This document shows, piece after piece, positions 1 through 7,541 of a DNA stretch of 64,000 nucleotides. Under the pieces are notes generated by a model, which worked only from the letters and a program-made list of their open reading frames with translations, was not told the origin of the DNA and searched no databases. A program made the position numbers and the translations under genes. Position 1 is the first letter of the stretch, and each line of letters opens with the position of its first letter. The DNA is from Larkinella insperata (lineage in GTDB: Bacteria; Bacteroidota; Bacteroidia; Cytophagales; Spirosomataceae), in NCBI RefSeq assembly GCF_026248825.1, contig NZ_CP110973.1, positions 4,237,501-4,301,500 of the forward strand. Reading direction: 5' to 3'.

Positions 1-165
1 CTGAATGTCCAGAAAGAGCAGTTCGGGTTGCAACTCGTCAATCATTTTGAGGGCTTCGTCGGCGTTGGCAGCTTCGCCAATGACTTCAATTTTGGGAAAG
101 TTGTCCAGCAGCCGGCGGAGTTCGTTTCGGGCCAGTCGCTCGTCGTCAACGATCAGTGTCTTCAT
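1..165 (-). CDS. LytTR-type response regulator, N-terminal part (cut by window edge)
   Basis: Only the first 55 residues are present. They begin MKTLIVDDERLARNEL and run through a receiver-domain beta3 strand ending LLFLDIQ, so the acidic pocket (DDE) and the expected phospho-acceptor Asp (in LFLDIQ) are both visible. This opening is typical of LytR/AlgR-family regulators, whose C-terminal LytTR DNA-binding domain would lie outside the window. The gene follows a LytS-like histidine kinase on the same strand after about 98 nt, so the two are probably a kinase/regulator pair. The receiver domain is seen directly; the LytTR output domain is inferred from the start and the partner. Confidence 0.85.
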   Translation of the reverse strand, partial: MKTLIVDDERLARNELRRLLDNFPKIEVIGEAANADEALKMIDELQPELLFLDIQ

Positions 166-263
166 GTTTTGAGGTTTAAATGCTGAGGTTGGAGGTTTAA
201 GGTACAAGATTAACGGTTACGGCCGTTACCGATCCGTACATCCTGCGCACGAAACCATAAAGG

Positions 264-1331
264 CTAAACTCGTTTCAATTCTTCCGTGCGTTTGAAGACG
301 CCCGCCGACTGCATGGGAATCACTACGTCAGCGCAGACGACATCGGCGGTTTCCTGCTGAATCCGGAAGCTGGCTTCGGAACCGTAAAGCAGTTCGAGCC
401 GTTGGGCCGTATTCTTGAGGCCAAAGCCCCCCGACGCTTCCGTATTGCCGAGTACGCCCGTGTTGCGAATGCGAATATACAGCAGGTGGTCTTCCAGCCA
501 GGTGGTCAGTTCGACAAAACCGCCGTGAATCGCTTTCTGAACGCCGTGTTTGATGGCGTTTTCCACCAGCGTTTGCAGCATCATGGGCGGAACCTGGAGG
601 TAGTACGTTTTGGGGTCAATTTCCAGACTGCAGTTCAGACGGTCTTCGTAGCGAACTTTTTCGAGGGCCAGATAATCTTCTACGGTTTTGATTTCCTCGC
701 GGAGTTCCACGGTTTTGCGCCGGTCGGCCAGCAGCGAGTTGCGAAGAATATTGGAAAGCTGGGTGATGCTGTGCTGTGCTTTGGTCGGGTTTTCGAGCAC
801 CAGCGCGCGGATGCTGTTGAGGGCGTTAAAGACGAAGTGCGGGTTGAGCTGCGACCGTAGCACCTTGGCTTCAGACTCCCGGATGGAGGTTTTCAGCAGA
901 ATTTTTTCAATTTCGGCGTCGCGCGACCGCTCCACGTAATGGTAGGCCGTGTAGCTCAACACCCAAGCCAACATGCTTTTGCCCCAGTTCAGAAGGTAGC
1001 CCAGCACATTGGAAGGGTCGTCGGCCAGGTATTGCGGCAGCAGGTGTTTGTCGATCGGTAGGTTGATGATGGTCATGATCACCGCCAGCACAAAGACCGA
1101 CAGAACAACGCGGGGAACCAGCTGAAAGAACGGCAACTGCACCCAGCGCCATCGTTTAATCATCAACCGGTATAAATGCGTCAGTAAAATGCAAAGAATA
1201 ATGGTGGCAATGGCTTCGTAGAAATAGTCGGATCGGTACCCTTCTTCAAACGTAAAAATGGCAAACTCCGCCATGATGAGCATCGTCCACCCAACAATCT
1301 GACAAAACCAATATATTCTATTCTTTGACAT
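264..1331 (-). CDS. LytS/YehU-family sensor histidine kinase
   Basis: This 355-residue membrane kinase probably phosphorylates the response regulator encoded just downstream. The N-terminal part has about four hydrophobic segments (roughly residues 10-28, 40-57, 72-90 and 112-130), with no recognisable periplasmic sensor domain. A short coiled linker (about 133-158) leads to the His_kinase domain with QLNPHFVFNALNS (phospho-acceptor His about 165). The HATPase part has an N-box in VENAIKHG (Asn about 258) and a glycine-rich GGFGLKN near 301. The ATG is preceded by a plausible GGTGA ribosome site. Family and role in signalling are clear; the stimulus is unknown. Confidence 0.9.
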   Translation of the reverse strand: MSKNRIYWFCQIVGWTMLIMAEFAIFTFEEGYRSDYFYEAIATIILCILLTHLYRLMIKRWRWVQLPFFQLVPRVVLSVFVLAVIMTIINLPIDKHLLPQYLADDPSNVLGYLLNWGKSMLAWVLSYTAYHYVERSRDAEIEKILLKTSIRESEAKVLRSQLNPHFVFNALNSIRALVLENPTKAQHSITQLSNILRNSLLADRRKTVELREEIKTVEDYLALEKVRYEDRLNCSLEIDPKTYYLQVPPMMLQTLVENAIKHGVQKAIHGGFVELTTWLEDHLLYIRIRNTGVLGNTEASGGFGLKNTAQRLELLYGSEASFRIQQETADVVCADVVIPMQSAGVFKRTEELKRV

Positions 1332-1487
1332 GCTTTCACCACTGTAAGCTACTTCAATGACACGGTATCTATAGCGAATATAGTATTTTGTGGATGAAGT
1401 AGGGCTTTTATTACAGGAGTGGCAATATAGAAATTTCAGCTGCCGCTTTTTCGGTATACGCTATTGTTTCCTGCAACAGTAGAATGG

Positions 1488-2126
1488 TTACTGATGCATG
1501 ACCAGCGCCAGCAGGTGCGTGCTGTCGTTGGAAAGTTCGATTGTAAACTCCTGGGTGTCGTAGGAGTAATTCAGTTTATACAGACACAAGTTGCTGTGTT
1601 CGTACATATCCATCGTGGCCAGCGTATGATTCATCAGCCACGACAGCAAAATCCGGATAGCCCGGCCGTGCATACAGATCAGGATGGGATTTTCGTCCGT
1701 CTGGGCCAAAATGTGCTCAATAACCGGCCGCTGGCGTTCCATCACCTGATTCGGACTTTCGCCCTGTTCCGTCGGATAGTCGGTATGGCCGGCGGACCAG
1801 TTTTCGATCAGGGTCCGGTAATATTCGTTGTCGAAGCTGTTCGGCATTTTTCCCTCCCGGGCGCCCCAACTGATCTCGTTCAGCCCAGCGTAGCTTTCGT
1901 GGGGAATACCGGCATCGAGAAAAAACTGCACCGATTGCATCGTCCGCCGAAGTTTCGACGTGTAGACTTTCTCGAACGGAATGTGCTGATAAGCCTGGTA
2001 AAAAGCCAGTGCCTGGGCCTGGCCCATTGCATTCAGATCCGAGTCAACACCGCTGCCCTGGACAATGCCCTGCCGGTTATAATCGGTTTCGCCGTGGCGA
2101 ATGAGGTATATTGTTTTTTGTTTCAA
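1488..2126 (-). CDS. Histidine phosphatase family protein (phosphoglycerate mutase-like), TTG start
   Basis: A 212-residue cytoplasmic enzyme of the branch-1 histidine phosphatase superfamily. The catalytic RHGET motif sits at residues 10-14 (His11 would be the phospho-histidine), and the second catalytic His is in CMHGRA. The conserved RRTMQS segment contributes the usual phosphate-binding arginine. The spacing fits the phosphatases rather than cofactor-dependent glycolytic mutases, and the substrate cannot be told from sequence. The only start giving a family-typical N-terminus is TTG at 2126, because no in-frame ATG lies ahead of the RHG motif. Its neighbours give no functional hint. Confidence 0.82.
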   Translation of the reverse strand: MKQKTIYLIRHGETDYNRQGIVQGSGVDSDLNAMGQAQALAFYQAYQHIPFEKVYTSKLRRTMQSVQFFLDAGIPHESYAGLNEISWGAREGKMPNSFDNEYYRTLIENWSAGHTDYPTEQGESPNQVMERQRPVIEHILAQTDENPILICMHGRAIRILLSWLMNHTLATMDMYEHSNLCLYKLNYSYDTQEFTIELSNDSTHLLALVMHQ

Positions 2127-2281
2127 CCTTGAAATAGGAAATAAAAAATACTAAATAGCAATTAAGGCGGACGGTGTACAATTGATTTTACGTATACTCA
2201 CTCGACGTTAATTACTATTCATTATTTTGATCTGAACTTATCGCAAAAAGGTCTGCAAAATTACGAAATAAACTTCATACA

Positions 2282-2701
2282 ATGAAGCCAGATTGGACGA
2301 TAGAATCATTGCAACAGTTTCACATTAACTCCATTGTAAGTCATTTGGGTATCGAATTGGTCGAACTTGGCGACGGTTTTCTAACCGCCCGAATGCCGGT
2401 GGACCACCGGACTCATCAACCCTTCGGGATTCTGCATGGGGGGGCATCGGTGGTGCTGGCCGAAACCCTGGGCAGTGTCGCGTCGGTAATGCAGCTCGAG
2501 GATCCCAACCGGCAGCGGGCCGTCGGACTGGAGATCAATGCCAATCACGTTCGTTCCGTTAAGGAAGGCTGGGTGTATGGTAAAGTAACGCCCATCCACC
2601 TTGGCCGCACAACGCACATCTGGGATATCCGCATTACCGACGAAGCCGGCAAACTGGTTTGCATAAGCCGCCTGACGGTCGCCGTTATTGAGGGGCGTTA
2701 A
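2282..2701 (+). CDS. Hotdog-fold acyl-CoA thioesterase, possible DHNA-CoA hydrolase (MenI-like)
   Basis: A 139-residue hotdog-fold thioesterase of the PaaI/YdiI group. It has the hallmark helix HGGASVVLAETLGS (His52-Gly-Gly and catalytic-type Glu61), and the length is normal for the family. Members hydrolyse aromatic or small acyl-CoA esters. One subgroup, MenI, cleaves 1,4-dihydroxy-2-naphthoyl-CoA in menaquinone synthesis. An isochorismate synthase gene lies 2.7 kb downstream on the same strand, which makes the MenI role attractive, but the two are not in one operon and substrate cannot be fixed from this sequence. Confidence 0.85.
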   Translation: MKPDWTIESLQQFHINSIVSHLGIELVELGDGFLTARMPVDHRTHQPFGILHGGASVVLAETLGSVASVMQLEDPNRQRAVGLEINANHVRSVKEGWVYGKVTPIHLGRTTHIWDIRITDEAGKLVCISRLTVAVIEGR

Positions 2702-2839
2702 AGAGCTCAGAATGAAGACTAACCAGTGCGGAGTTTCACACGACGGGGTTTATTAACTTGGCTATTTGGTAGCGAAGTAACCTTTTGTTTACCGGAAACT
2801 CACTAAGTATATCTTTCATGTTAATTTATTTACCAATAG

Positions 2840-2872
2840 TTTGCTCGTCAACTGCTTAAGTATTTATCTTTA
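2840..2872 (+). promoter_or_regulatory. Bacteroidota-type promoter before the lone receiver protein
   Basis: TTTG at 2840-2843 is followed after 21 nt by TATCTTTA at 2865-2872, matching the Bacteroidota consensus TTTG/TAnnTTTG at all but the last base of the -7 box. The ATG of the next gene is 18 nt downstream. Confidence 0.45.
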
Positions 2873-2890
2873 GGCGGTTTTTGTAAAAAC

Positions 2891-3358
2891 ATGGAAAACT
2901 CGGAGTCTCATAACTCGCTCCCCAGACTTGCTCAGAAAAGGTTGGTCGGTATAAATCCATCACTCTACATCATCGATGACAACGATGATAATCTGTTTTT
3001 GTATGAGTGGATATTTACGCGCTATCTGCCTGACTATGCGTTACATCTGTTTTCAGATGGACTATTTGTCCGGCAAAGTCAGGATTCCAGCAGACCCAAA
3101 CCGGATTTAATTTTGCTGGATCTGAAAATGCCCCACATCAGCGGGTTTGAATTATTAAATGAACTAAAACAGAATCCCGGCTGGCAACATATTCCGGTTG
3201 TGGTTTTTACAAATTCTACTTCCCCAAAAGACGAGGAAGATTGCTACAAAGCCGGGGCCAGCGCTTTTGTTCAGAAGGCGTTTTCGGTTAATACCATCAA
3301 GGCGCAACTGGAAGAAATCTGTCAGCGCTGGCTGGGCAAGAAACGCCTTCCACTCTAA
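2891..3358 (+). CDS. Single-domain response regulator (Rcp1-like receiver)
   Basis: A 155-residue protein consisting of one receiver domain with a short N-terminal extension and no output domain. The acidic pocket is IIDDNDDN (about 27-34), the phospho-acceptor is Asp77 in LILLDLKMP, the switch Ser/Thr is in VFTNSTSPKD, and the conserved Lys is in FVQKAF. Such stand-alone receivers usually serve in phosphorelays or control a partner protein by contact. It is transcribed alone from its own promoter, convergent with the kinase gene that follows, and has no dedicated kinase beside it on its strand. Confidence 0.88.
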   Translation: MENSESHNSLPRLAQKRLVGINPSLYIIDDNDDNLFLYEWIFTRYLPDYALHLFSDGLFVRQSQDSSRPKPDLILLDLKMPHISGFELLNELKQNPGWQHIPVVVFTNSTSPKDEEDCYKAGASAFVQKAFSVNTIKAQLEEICQRWLGKKRLPL

Positions 3359-3407
3359 CCGACCGCGGGTCGATCCATCCGGCACACCGCCGAACCCCCT
3401 CCTTCAA

Positions 3408-4454
3408 CTACGCATTAATCACCACCTCGGCGGTTGGCTTAAGCAAAGGAACGCCAACCAGGAAGCGTTCGTCATCGTAGTGTATCGTGACCGGAGAATG
3501 AGCCAGGAGCTTGTACTTGATCATGATGTTCTGAAGCCCAATCTGGTTGGACGGAACGGCTATTTTTTTCTTCTGTAAATTATTTTCCACGTACAAATTG
3601 TTGTCGCGGGCGTACAGCCGGATCGTAAGCGGCCGGCTGACGGCAATGATGTTGTGTTTGATGGCGTTTTCGAGCAGAATCTGAAGCGTAAGCGGGGGAA
3701 TCAGGTAATGCAGGTAATGCGGTTCGATGTCGATGTCCATGAAAATACCGTCGCCGTACCGGGTTTTGAGCAGGTGGAAGTAAGCTTTGATAAACTGAAT
3801 TTCATCGTTTAGCGGACACAGATCCCGGTTGTTTTGCTGGAGCAGATACCGGTAGACCGAGGAAAGCTCATCCACGAAAAGCTCGGCCTGCTCCGTATCG
3901 CTCGAAATCAGTGACGAGAGTGAATTCAGGTTGTTGAACAGAAAATGCGGGTTGATCTGGGTTTTGAGCGAGTCGAGCTGGCTTTGGAGGTTTACTTTTT
4001 TCAGATCCTGGGCTTCCGTGTAGGCTACTTTCCACCGCCGGTACAGGTAAACACCCTCGTAATAGGCGGCAATCTGGATGGTGCCCACGAAGGAGACGAG
4101 CGTGTTGAAAAAATAGGGTTTAAACAACAGAGGATCGTCCGAGGGCCAGAGTCCGATGAGCTCGTAAAAAAAGGTTTGAGAGATGCGGATCAGACTCGCG
4201 AAGAAAGCAAACCAGACCAGTTGGTAGAGAACCCGGCGCCGGGTCTGGGTCAGCTCGGGGTATTTTCGCCGTGACAAAATGATGCCCCAGCGGTTGGTTT
4301 CCCAAACGAACACGCTACCCAGGATAAAGAAAAACGGAATTCGCCAGTCGTCGGGATACGGAACATTCGTGTACCCGTACATGGTCCACTGTCCCACAAA
4401 CGCCAGCAAAGGGACGCCAAGCAGGCGCGTCCACTTATCATTCAGCTTTTGCAT
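3408..4454 (-). CDS. LytS-like sensor histidine kinase, paired with the LytTR regulator upstream
   Basis: A 348-residue membrane kinase with about four hydrophobic N-terminal segments (roughly residues 10-27, 38-55, 76-95 and 113-135), a linker helix, then QINPHFLFNNLNS with phospho-acceptor His about 170 and an N-box ENAIKHN. The start is taken at 4454 because this ATG follows the upstream regulator's stop by one base and has a GGAAGG-type ribosome site inside that gene's end. A longer reading from 4496 would overlap it by 41 nt. The tight coupling makes the two genes a translationally linked kinase/regulator pair. The signal is unknown. Confidence 0.9.
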   Translation of the reverse strand: MQKLNDKWTRLLGVPLLAFVGQWTMYGYTNVPYPDDWRIPFFFILGSVFVWETNRWGIILSRRKYPELTQTRRRVLYQLVWFAFFASLIRISQTFFYELIGLWPSDDPLLFKPYFFNTLVSFVGTIQIAAYYEGVYLYRRWKVAYTEAQDLKKVNLQSQLDSLKTQINPHFLFNNLNSLSSLISSDTEQAELFVDELSSVYRYLLQQNNRDLCPLNDEIQFIKAYFHLLKTRYGDGIFMDIDIEPHYLHYLIPPLTLQILLENAIKHNIIAVSRPLTIRLYARDNNLYVENNLQKKKIAVPSNQIGLQNIMIKYKLLAHSPVTIHYDDERFLVGVPLLKPTAEVVINA

Positions 4455-4455
4455 T

Positions 4456-5223
4456 TCACCTTCCGATCCATTCTTTAAACCCCTTGGTGCGGTCACGGCT
4501 GACCAGTATATCCTGGGCGATACCGCCGGATGCCAGGTCTATTTTAAATTGCCCATTAAGGTAGGAATGAATTCGTGAAACTGCTCGGAGTTCAACAATA
4601 AACTGGTCATTTATGCGAAAAAAGCGGGTGGGTTCCAGAAACTCTTCCAGGGTGTCGAGCGAGTATTCCACCACGTAGCGGTTTTTGTCCCGGCTGTACA
4701 GATACGTAACCCCGTCTCTGGCGTAGAAAAAAGCAACTTCAGCGGCATCAATGGAGATCAGCCGCTGGTGGTTCTTGGCCAGGAACTGGCTTTTGAATTC
4801 TGGTTGCCGGTTTTGCTTGCGGAGGTCATCAACCAACTCGTCAATGTCGGCGGGTTTGATCCCGGGAGCGTGATACTGCCGGTATTTGGTCAGCACCTGC
4901 TCCAGTTCGTCTTTTTTGATGGGTTTGAGCAGGTAATCGAAACGATTGGTTTGAAATGATTTTACCGCCGATTCATCGTAGGACGTTGTGAAAACAACCG
5001 GGCAGTCTATGGAAATGAGGTTGAAGATCTCGAAGCTCTGACCGTCGGAAAGTTCGATATCCATCAGAATCAGGTCCGGTAGGTCATTCGTTTTCAGCCA
5101 GTCAACCGTGGATTCAATCCCGTCCGTTGCAGCAAGAACACGGCAGGTGGGATCAGTCTGGTTCAGAAGTTTAATTAATTTCTGAACGGCCAGCGGTTCG
5201 TCTTCAACGATCAGGATATCCAT
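4456..5223 (-). CDS. LytTR-family response regulator
   Basis: A 255-residue DNA-binding regulator. The N-terminal receiver has an acidic pocket (VEDEP), phospho-acceptor Asp55 in LILMDIEL and the conserved Lys in LLKPIKK. From about residue 145 to the end it carries a LytTR domain (core around YARDGVTYLYSRD and FFRINDQFIV). It is the first gene of a two-gene unit with the histidine kinase directly downstream, separated by one base. By family precedent it binds direct-repeat sites in target promoters; no target can be named here. Confidence 0.92.
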   Translation of the reverse strand: MDILIVEDEPLAVQKLIKLLNQTDPTCRVLAATDGIESTVDWLKTNDLPDLILMDIELSDGQSFEIFNLISIDCPVVFTTSYDESAVKSFQTNRFDYLLKPIKKDELEQVLTKYRQYHAPGIKPADIDELVDDLRKQNRQPEFKSQFLAKNHQRLISIDAAEVAFFYARDGVTYLYSRDKNRYVVEYSLDTLEEFLEPTRFFRINDQFIVELRAVSRIHSYLNGQFKIDLASGGIAQDILVSRDRTKGFKEWIGR

Positions 5224-5426
5224 GAATCCGGTTACGGTTAAAATGAGACTAAATACGCGCTAATGTGCTTACCCGCCAACCCAATTGCGGATGAATTGGT
5301 ATAAAAGCCTACTGAGTTGTCTTTTTCCTTTCTCGTGTTGCAAATGATCGGTAACCAACGGAAATTTCGTGAATAATTTGATTTTCGCGCACAAAAAATA
5401 AGTCCAAGCTGTTATCTAAATAGGAT

Positions 5427-5434
5427 TAAATTTG
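5427..5434 (+). promoter_or_regulatory. -7 promoter box before isochorismate synthase
   Basis: TAAATTTG matches TAnnTTTG exactly and ends 19 nt before the ATG at 5454. No good TTTG element is visible at the expected -33 spacing, so this is a partial match. Confidence 0.4.
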
Positions 5435-5453
5435 CATCGGCTTTATTTCGATA

Positions 5454-6692
5454 ATGCAATTTTCAGCACACTTGTCATCAACTCTACAAACGCAGCAAAC
5501 CGGTCAGGCGCTCTGGCAGGCGGCTGTTCAGGCTGGGTATCCGGCCGCCATCTGGCGCCTGCCCAACCATTCTGAACGTGAGTTAATTATCGACGCTTCC
5601 GGTACGGTTTCTACCGTCGCCATGGATTTTGAAGAACTTCCCATGGGATTTGCCGTTAGCCCGTTTATCAATCCGGATGCGGAACAGACCCTTTTTCTAA
5701 AAGCGGACTTCTACTGGCGTTTCGACGAAAACGGTACCATTCTGGCCGCCGAGCACAAACACACCGACAAACATCCGGCCCTCGATGCGTTGTTTCATCC
5801 GGCGCCCGCAACGGCCCGCAAAGAAACGATTCCGGCCATCCAAATCCTGGGGCCGTCGGGGGAGCAGCAAGCCCAATTTGAAAAAACCGTAGCCCAGGCC
5901 ATCCGCCAGATGGAACGCGGAAAATTTCGGAAAGTGGTCTTATCGCGCACCAAGACCATCCAATTCGATGAGCAGCCCGACGTTCTGATGCTGTTTAACC
6001 GGCTGTGTAAAGCTTATCCGAACGCCTTTGTATCGGCCGTTTACCTGCCCGAACGCAACCAGATCTGGCTGGGGGCTACGCCCGAGCGGCTGGTCAGCAT
6101 GGATACCGACGGTATTTTTCGCACGGTGGCGCTGGCCGGAACCCAGTCGGCGTTTGATTCCGAAGGACGCCCCAAACGGCCGGCCGACGCGCCCTGGACG
6201 CAGAAAGAAATCGAAGAACAGGCGCTGGTTGGCCGCTATATTATTGGTTGCTTCAAGAAAATCCGGATTCGGGAATACATTGAAGAAGGGCCGCGAACGG
6301 TCGTTGCGGGTAATCTGATGCACCTGCGTTCCGATTATTCGGTGGATATGCAAGCCGTTAATTTTCCGCAACTGGGAACCGTAATGCTGCGGCTGTTGCA
6401 CCCGACTTCGGCAGTTTGCGGAATGCCGCGCGAAGCCGCTCAGGAGTTTATTCTTCAAAGCGAAACGCACGACCGTGAATTGTACAGCGGCTTTCTCGGG
6501 CCGGTTAATATCTTCCGAAACGAAGGCCCGGAGTCGCACCTGTTTGTGAATCTGCGCTGTATGAAGCTTGAGGGGCAGGAGGGAACGCTCTACGCCGGAG
6601 CCGGGCTGACGGAGGATTCCGTACCGGCTAAAGAATGGCGCGAAACCGAGCTGAAGTGCGATACCCTGTTGTCGGTCGTTACCAAATCTTGA
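5454..6692 (+). CDS. menF: Isochorismate synthase
   Basis: Converts chorismate to isochorismate, the first committed step of menaquinone (or catecholate siderophore) synthesis. The 412-residue protein is the normal length for MenF/EntC/DhbC enzymes. Chorismate-binding-fold signatures are visible: FRKVVLSRTK with the catalytic-type Lys, GATPERLV, SETHDRELYSGFLGP and the C-terminal YAGAGLTEDSVPAKEWRETE Mg-binding/substrate segment. No menD, menH or ent genes are adjacent. In a respiring Cytophagales organism menaquinone is the likely purpose, supported by the MenI-like thioesterase 2.7 kb upstream. A siderophore role (EntC) cannot be excluded from this gene alone. Confidence 0.9.
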   Translation: MQFSAHLSSTLQTQQTGQALWQAAVQAGYPAAIWRLPNHSERELIIDASGTVSTVAMDFEELPMGFAVSPFINPDAEQTLFLKADFYWRFDENGTILAAEHKHTDKHPALDALFHPAPATARKETIPAIQILGPSGEQQAQFEKTVAQAIRQMERGKFRKVVLSRTKTIQFDEQPDVLMLFNRLCKAYPNAFVSAVYLPERNQIWLGATPERLVSMDTDGIFRTVALAGTQSAFDSEGRPKRPADAPWTQKEIEEQALVGRYIIGCFKKIRIREYIEEGPRTVVAGNLMHLRSDYSVDMQAVNFPQLGTVMLRLLHPTSAVCGMPREAAQEFILQSETHDRELYSGFLGPVNIFRNEGPESHLFVNLRCMKLEGQEGTLYAGAGLTEDSVPAKEWRETELKCDTLLSVVTKS

Positions 6693-6702
6693 CTGACCAT
6701 TA

Positions 6703-6738
6703 AAGCGTTATGAGTTCGCAACGGGACTCATAACGCTT
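6703..6738. terminator. Bidirectional hairpin terminator
   Basis: A perfect 13-bp stem (6703-6715 with 6726-6738) and a 10-nt loop lie between the isochorismate synthase stop and the convergent small acidic gene. There is no long T-run, so termination is inferred from position and stem quality. Confidence 0.55.
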
Positions 6739-6745
6739 CATGCCT

Positions 6746-6904
6746 TTATTCGCGTGCTCCTTCGGCCGGATCATTGGGTGCCCGGTGGTCATCCGTGGTG
6801 CGGTCGGCCTGCGCACTCACGCCCGGCGATTCAGAATCCTGATCTTCATTATTTTCCTGATCCTGCAATTCTTCTTCAGGCTGGTTGGTTTCCTTGGGTT
6901 CCAT
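6746..6904 (-). CDS. Small acidic protein of unknown function (52 aa)
   Basis: A short ORF begins MEPKETNQPEEELQ and ends PAEGARE, with nearly all charge acidic and no hydrophobic core, so it is probably disordered. It lies 67 nt downstream of another acidic small protein on the same strand and ends just before a strong convergent hairpin, which fits the last gene of a small operon. No family is recognised. The Shine-Dalgarno match is weak, as is common in Bacteroidota. Evidence for its reality is composition, position before the terminator, and the similar character of the upstream gene. It could still be non-coding sequence. Confidence 0.42.
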   Translation of the reverse strand: MEPKETNQPEEELQDQENNEDQDSESPGVSAQADRTTDDHRAPNDPAEGARE

Positions 6905-6971
6905 CCGTTGTCTGCGTTTATCGATTGGGTAAATGATGAGCGTTCTGCTAATTACTGGTTACCGCCGACAA

Positions 6972-7256
6972 CTAGAGTTCGTCGTCGTCGTCATTCTCAT
7001 CTAAATCTTCATCCAGTTCCTCATCATCCTCGTCGATGGTGAGATCTTCCTCGTCATACTCTTCGTCATCGTCCGGACCGGTTGGCATGGATGCCGAGCC
7101 GCCGTAACCGCTGCTGCTCATTTCGCCCGGGTAGCTGGCTCCCGACTGTTCCTGGTTACGGGTGGTGGCAGTAGTTGAAAAATCGAGATCCGTTGCTGCG
7201 GTGCCGTTCGGGTCCATGTCAGCAGTCGTTGGCATTTCGATGGTTTGGCGTTCCAT
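6972..7256 (-). CDS. Small protein with an aspartate/glutamate-rich tail (94 aa)
   Basis: No family is recognised. The first about 60 residues are polar and Ser/Thr/Gly rich (MERQTIEMPTTADMD...). From about residue 61 on the sequence is almost entirely Asp and Glu with a few hydrophobics (for example EEDLTIDEDDEELDED). There is no signal peptide or membrane segment, so it is probably a disordered cytoplasmic protein. Such tails can bind basic proteins or cations or act as DNA mimics, but nothing here decides between these. It starts at an ATG after the terminator of the efflux gene and precedes a second acidic small gene. Confidence 0.6.
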   Translation of the reverse strand: MERQTIEMPTTADMDPNGTAATDLDFSTTATTRNQEQSGASYPGEMSSSGYGGSASMPTGPDDDEEYDEEDLTIDEDDEELDEDLDENDDDDEL

Positions 7257-7481
7257 AATTGTTGTATTAATTGATTAGAGTGAAATAGAGAAGAAACACC
7301 ACTTAAACCCGCCGGGTCACAGAAGGTTTGAAAGATTCGTGCGCTTTAATGGAATGGGAAAATTTCTTTTCAGAATCGAATGAGACTTTTCTTTTCGCAC
7401 GAAAGAATTAGTCATTGATTATGGCTTCTTTTGCCCTCCGACTTCTCCTTATTCACCCTCTGAACGGGTTCACAACTCCGT

Positions 7482-7526
7482 AAAAAAGAAAAGCAGGAAA
7501 GAGACCGCTCTTTCCTGCTTTTCTTT
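7482..7526 (-). terminator. Intrinsic terminator of the outer-membrane efflux gene
   Basis: A 19-bp perfect stem (7485-7503 with 7508-7526) with a 4-nt loop, followed on the minus strand by a T-run (TTTTTT). It sits 16 nt after the stop codon of the TolC-family gene. Confidence 0.8.
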
Positions 7527-7541
7527 GAAAGTTGATCGGCT

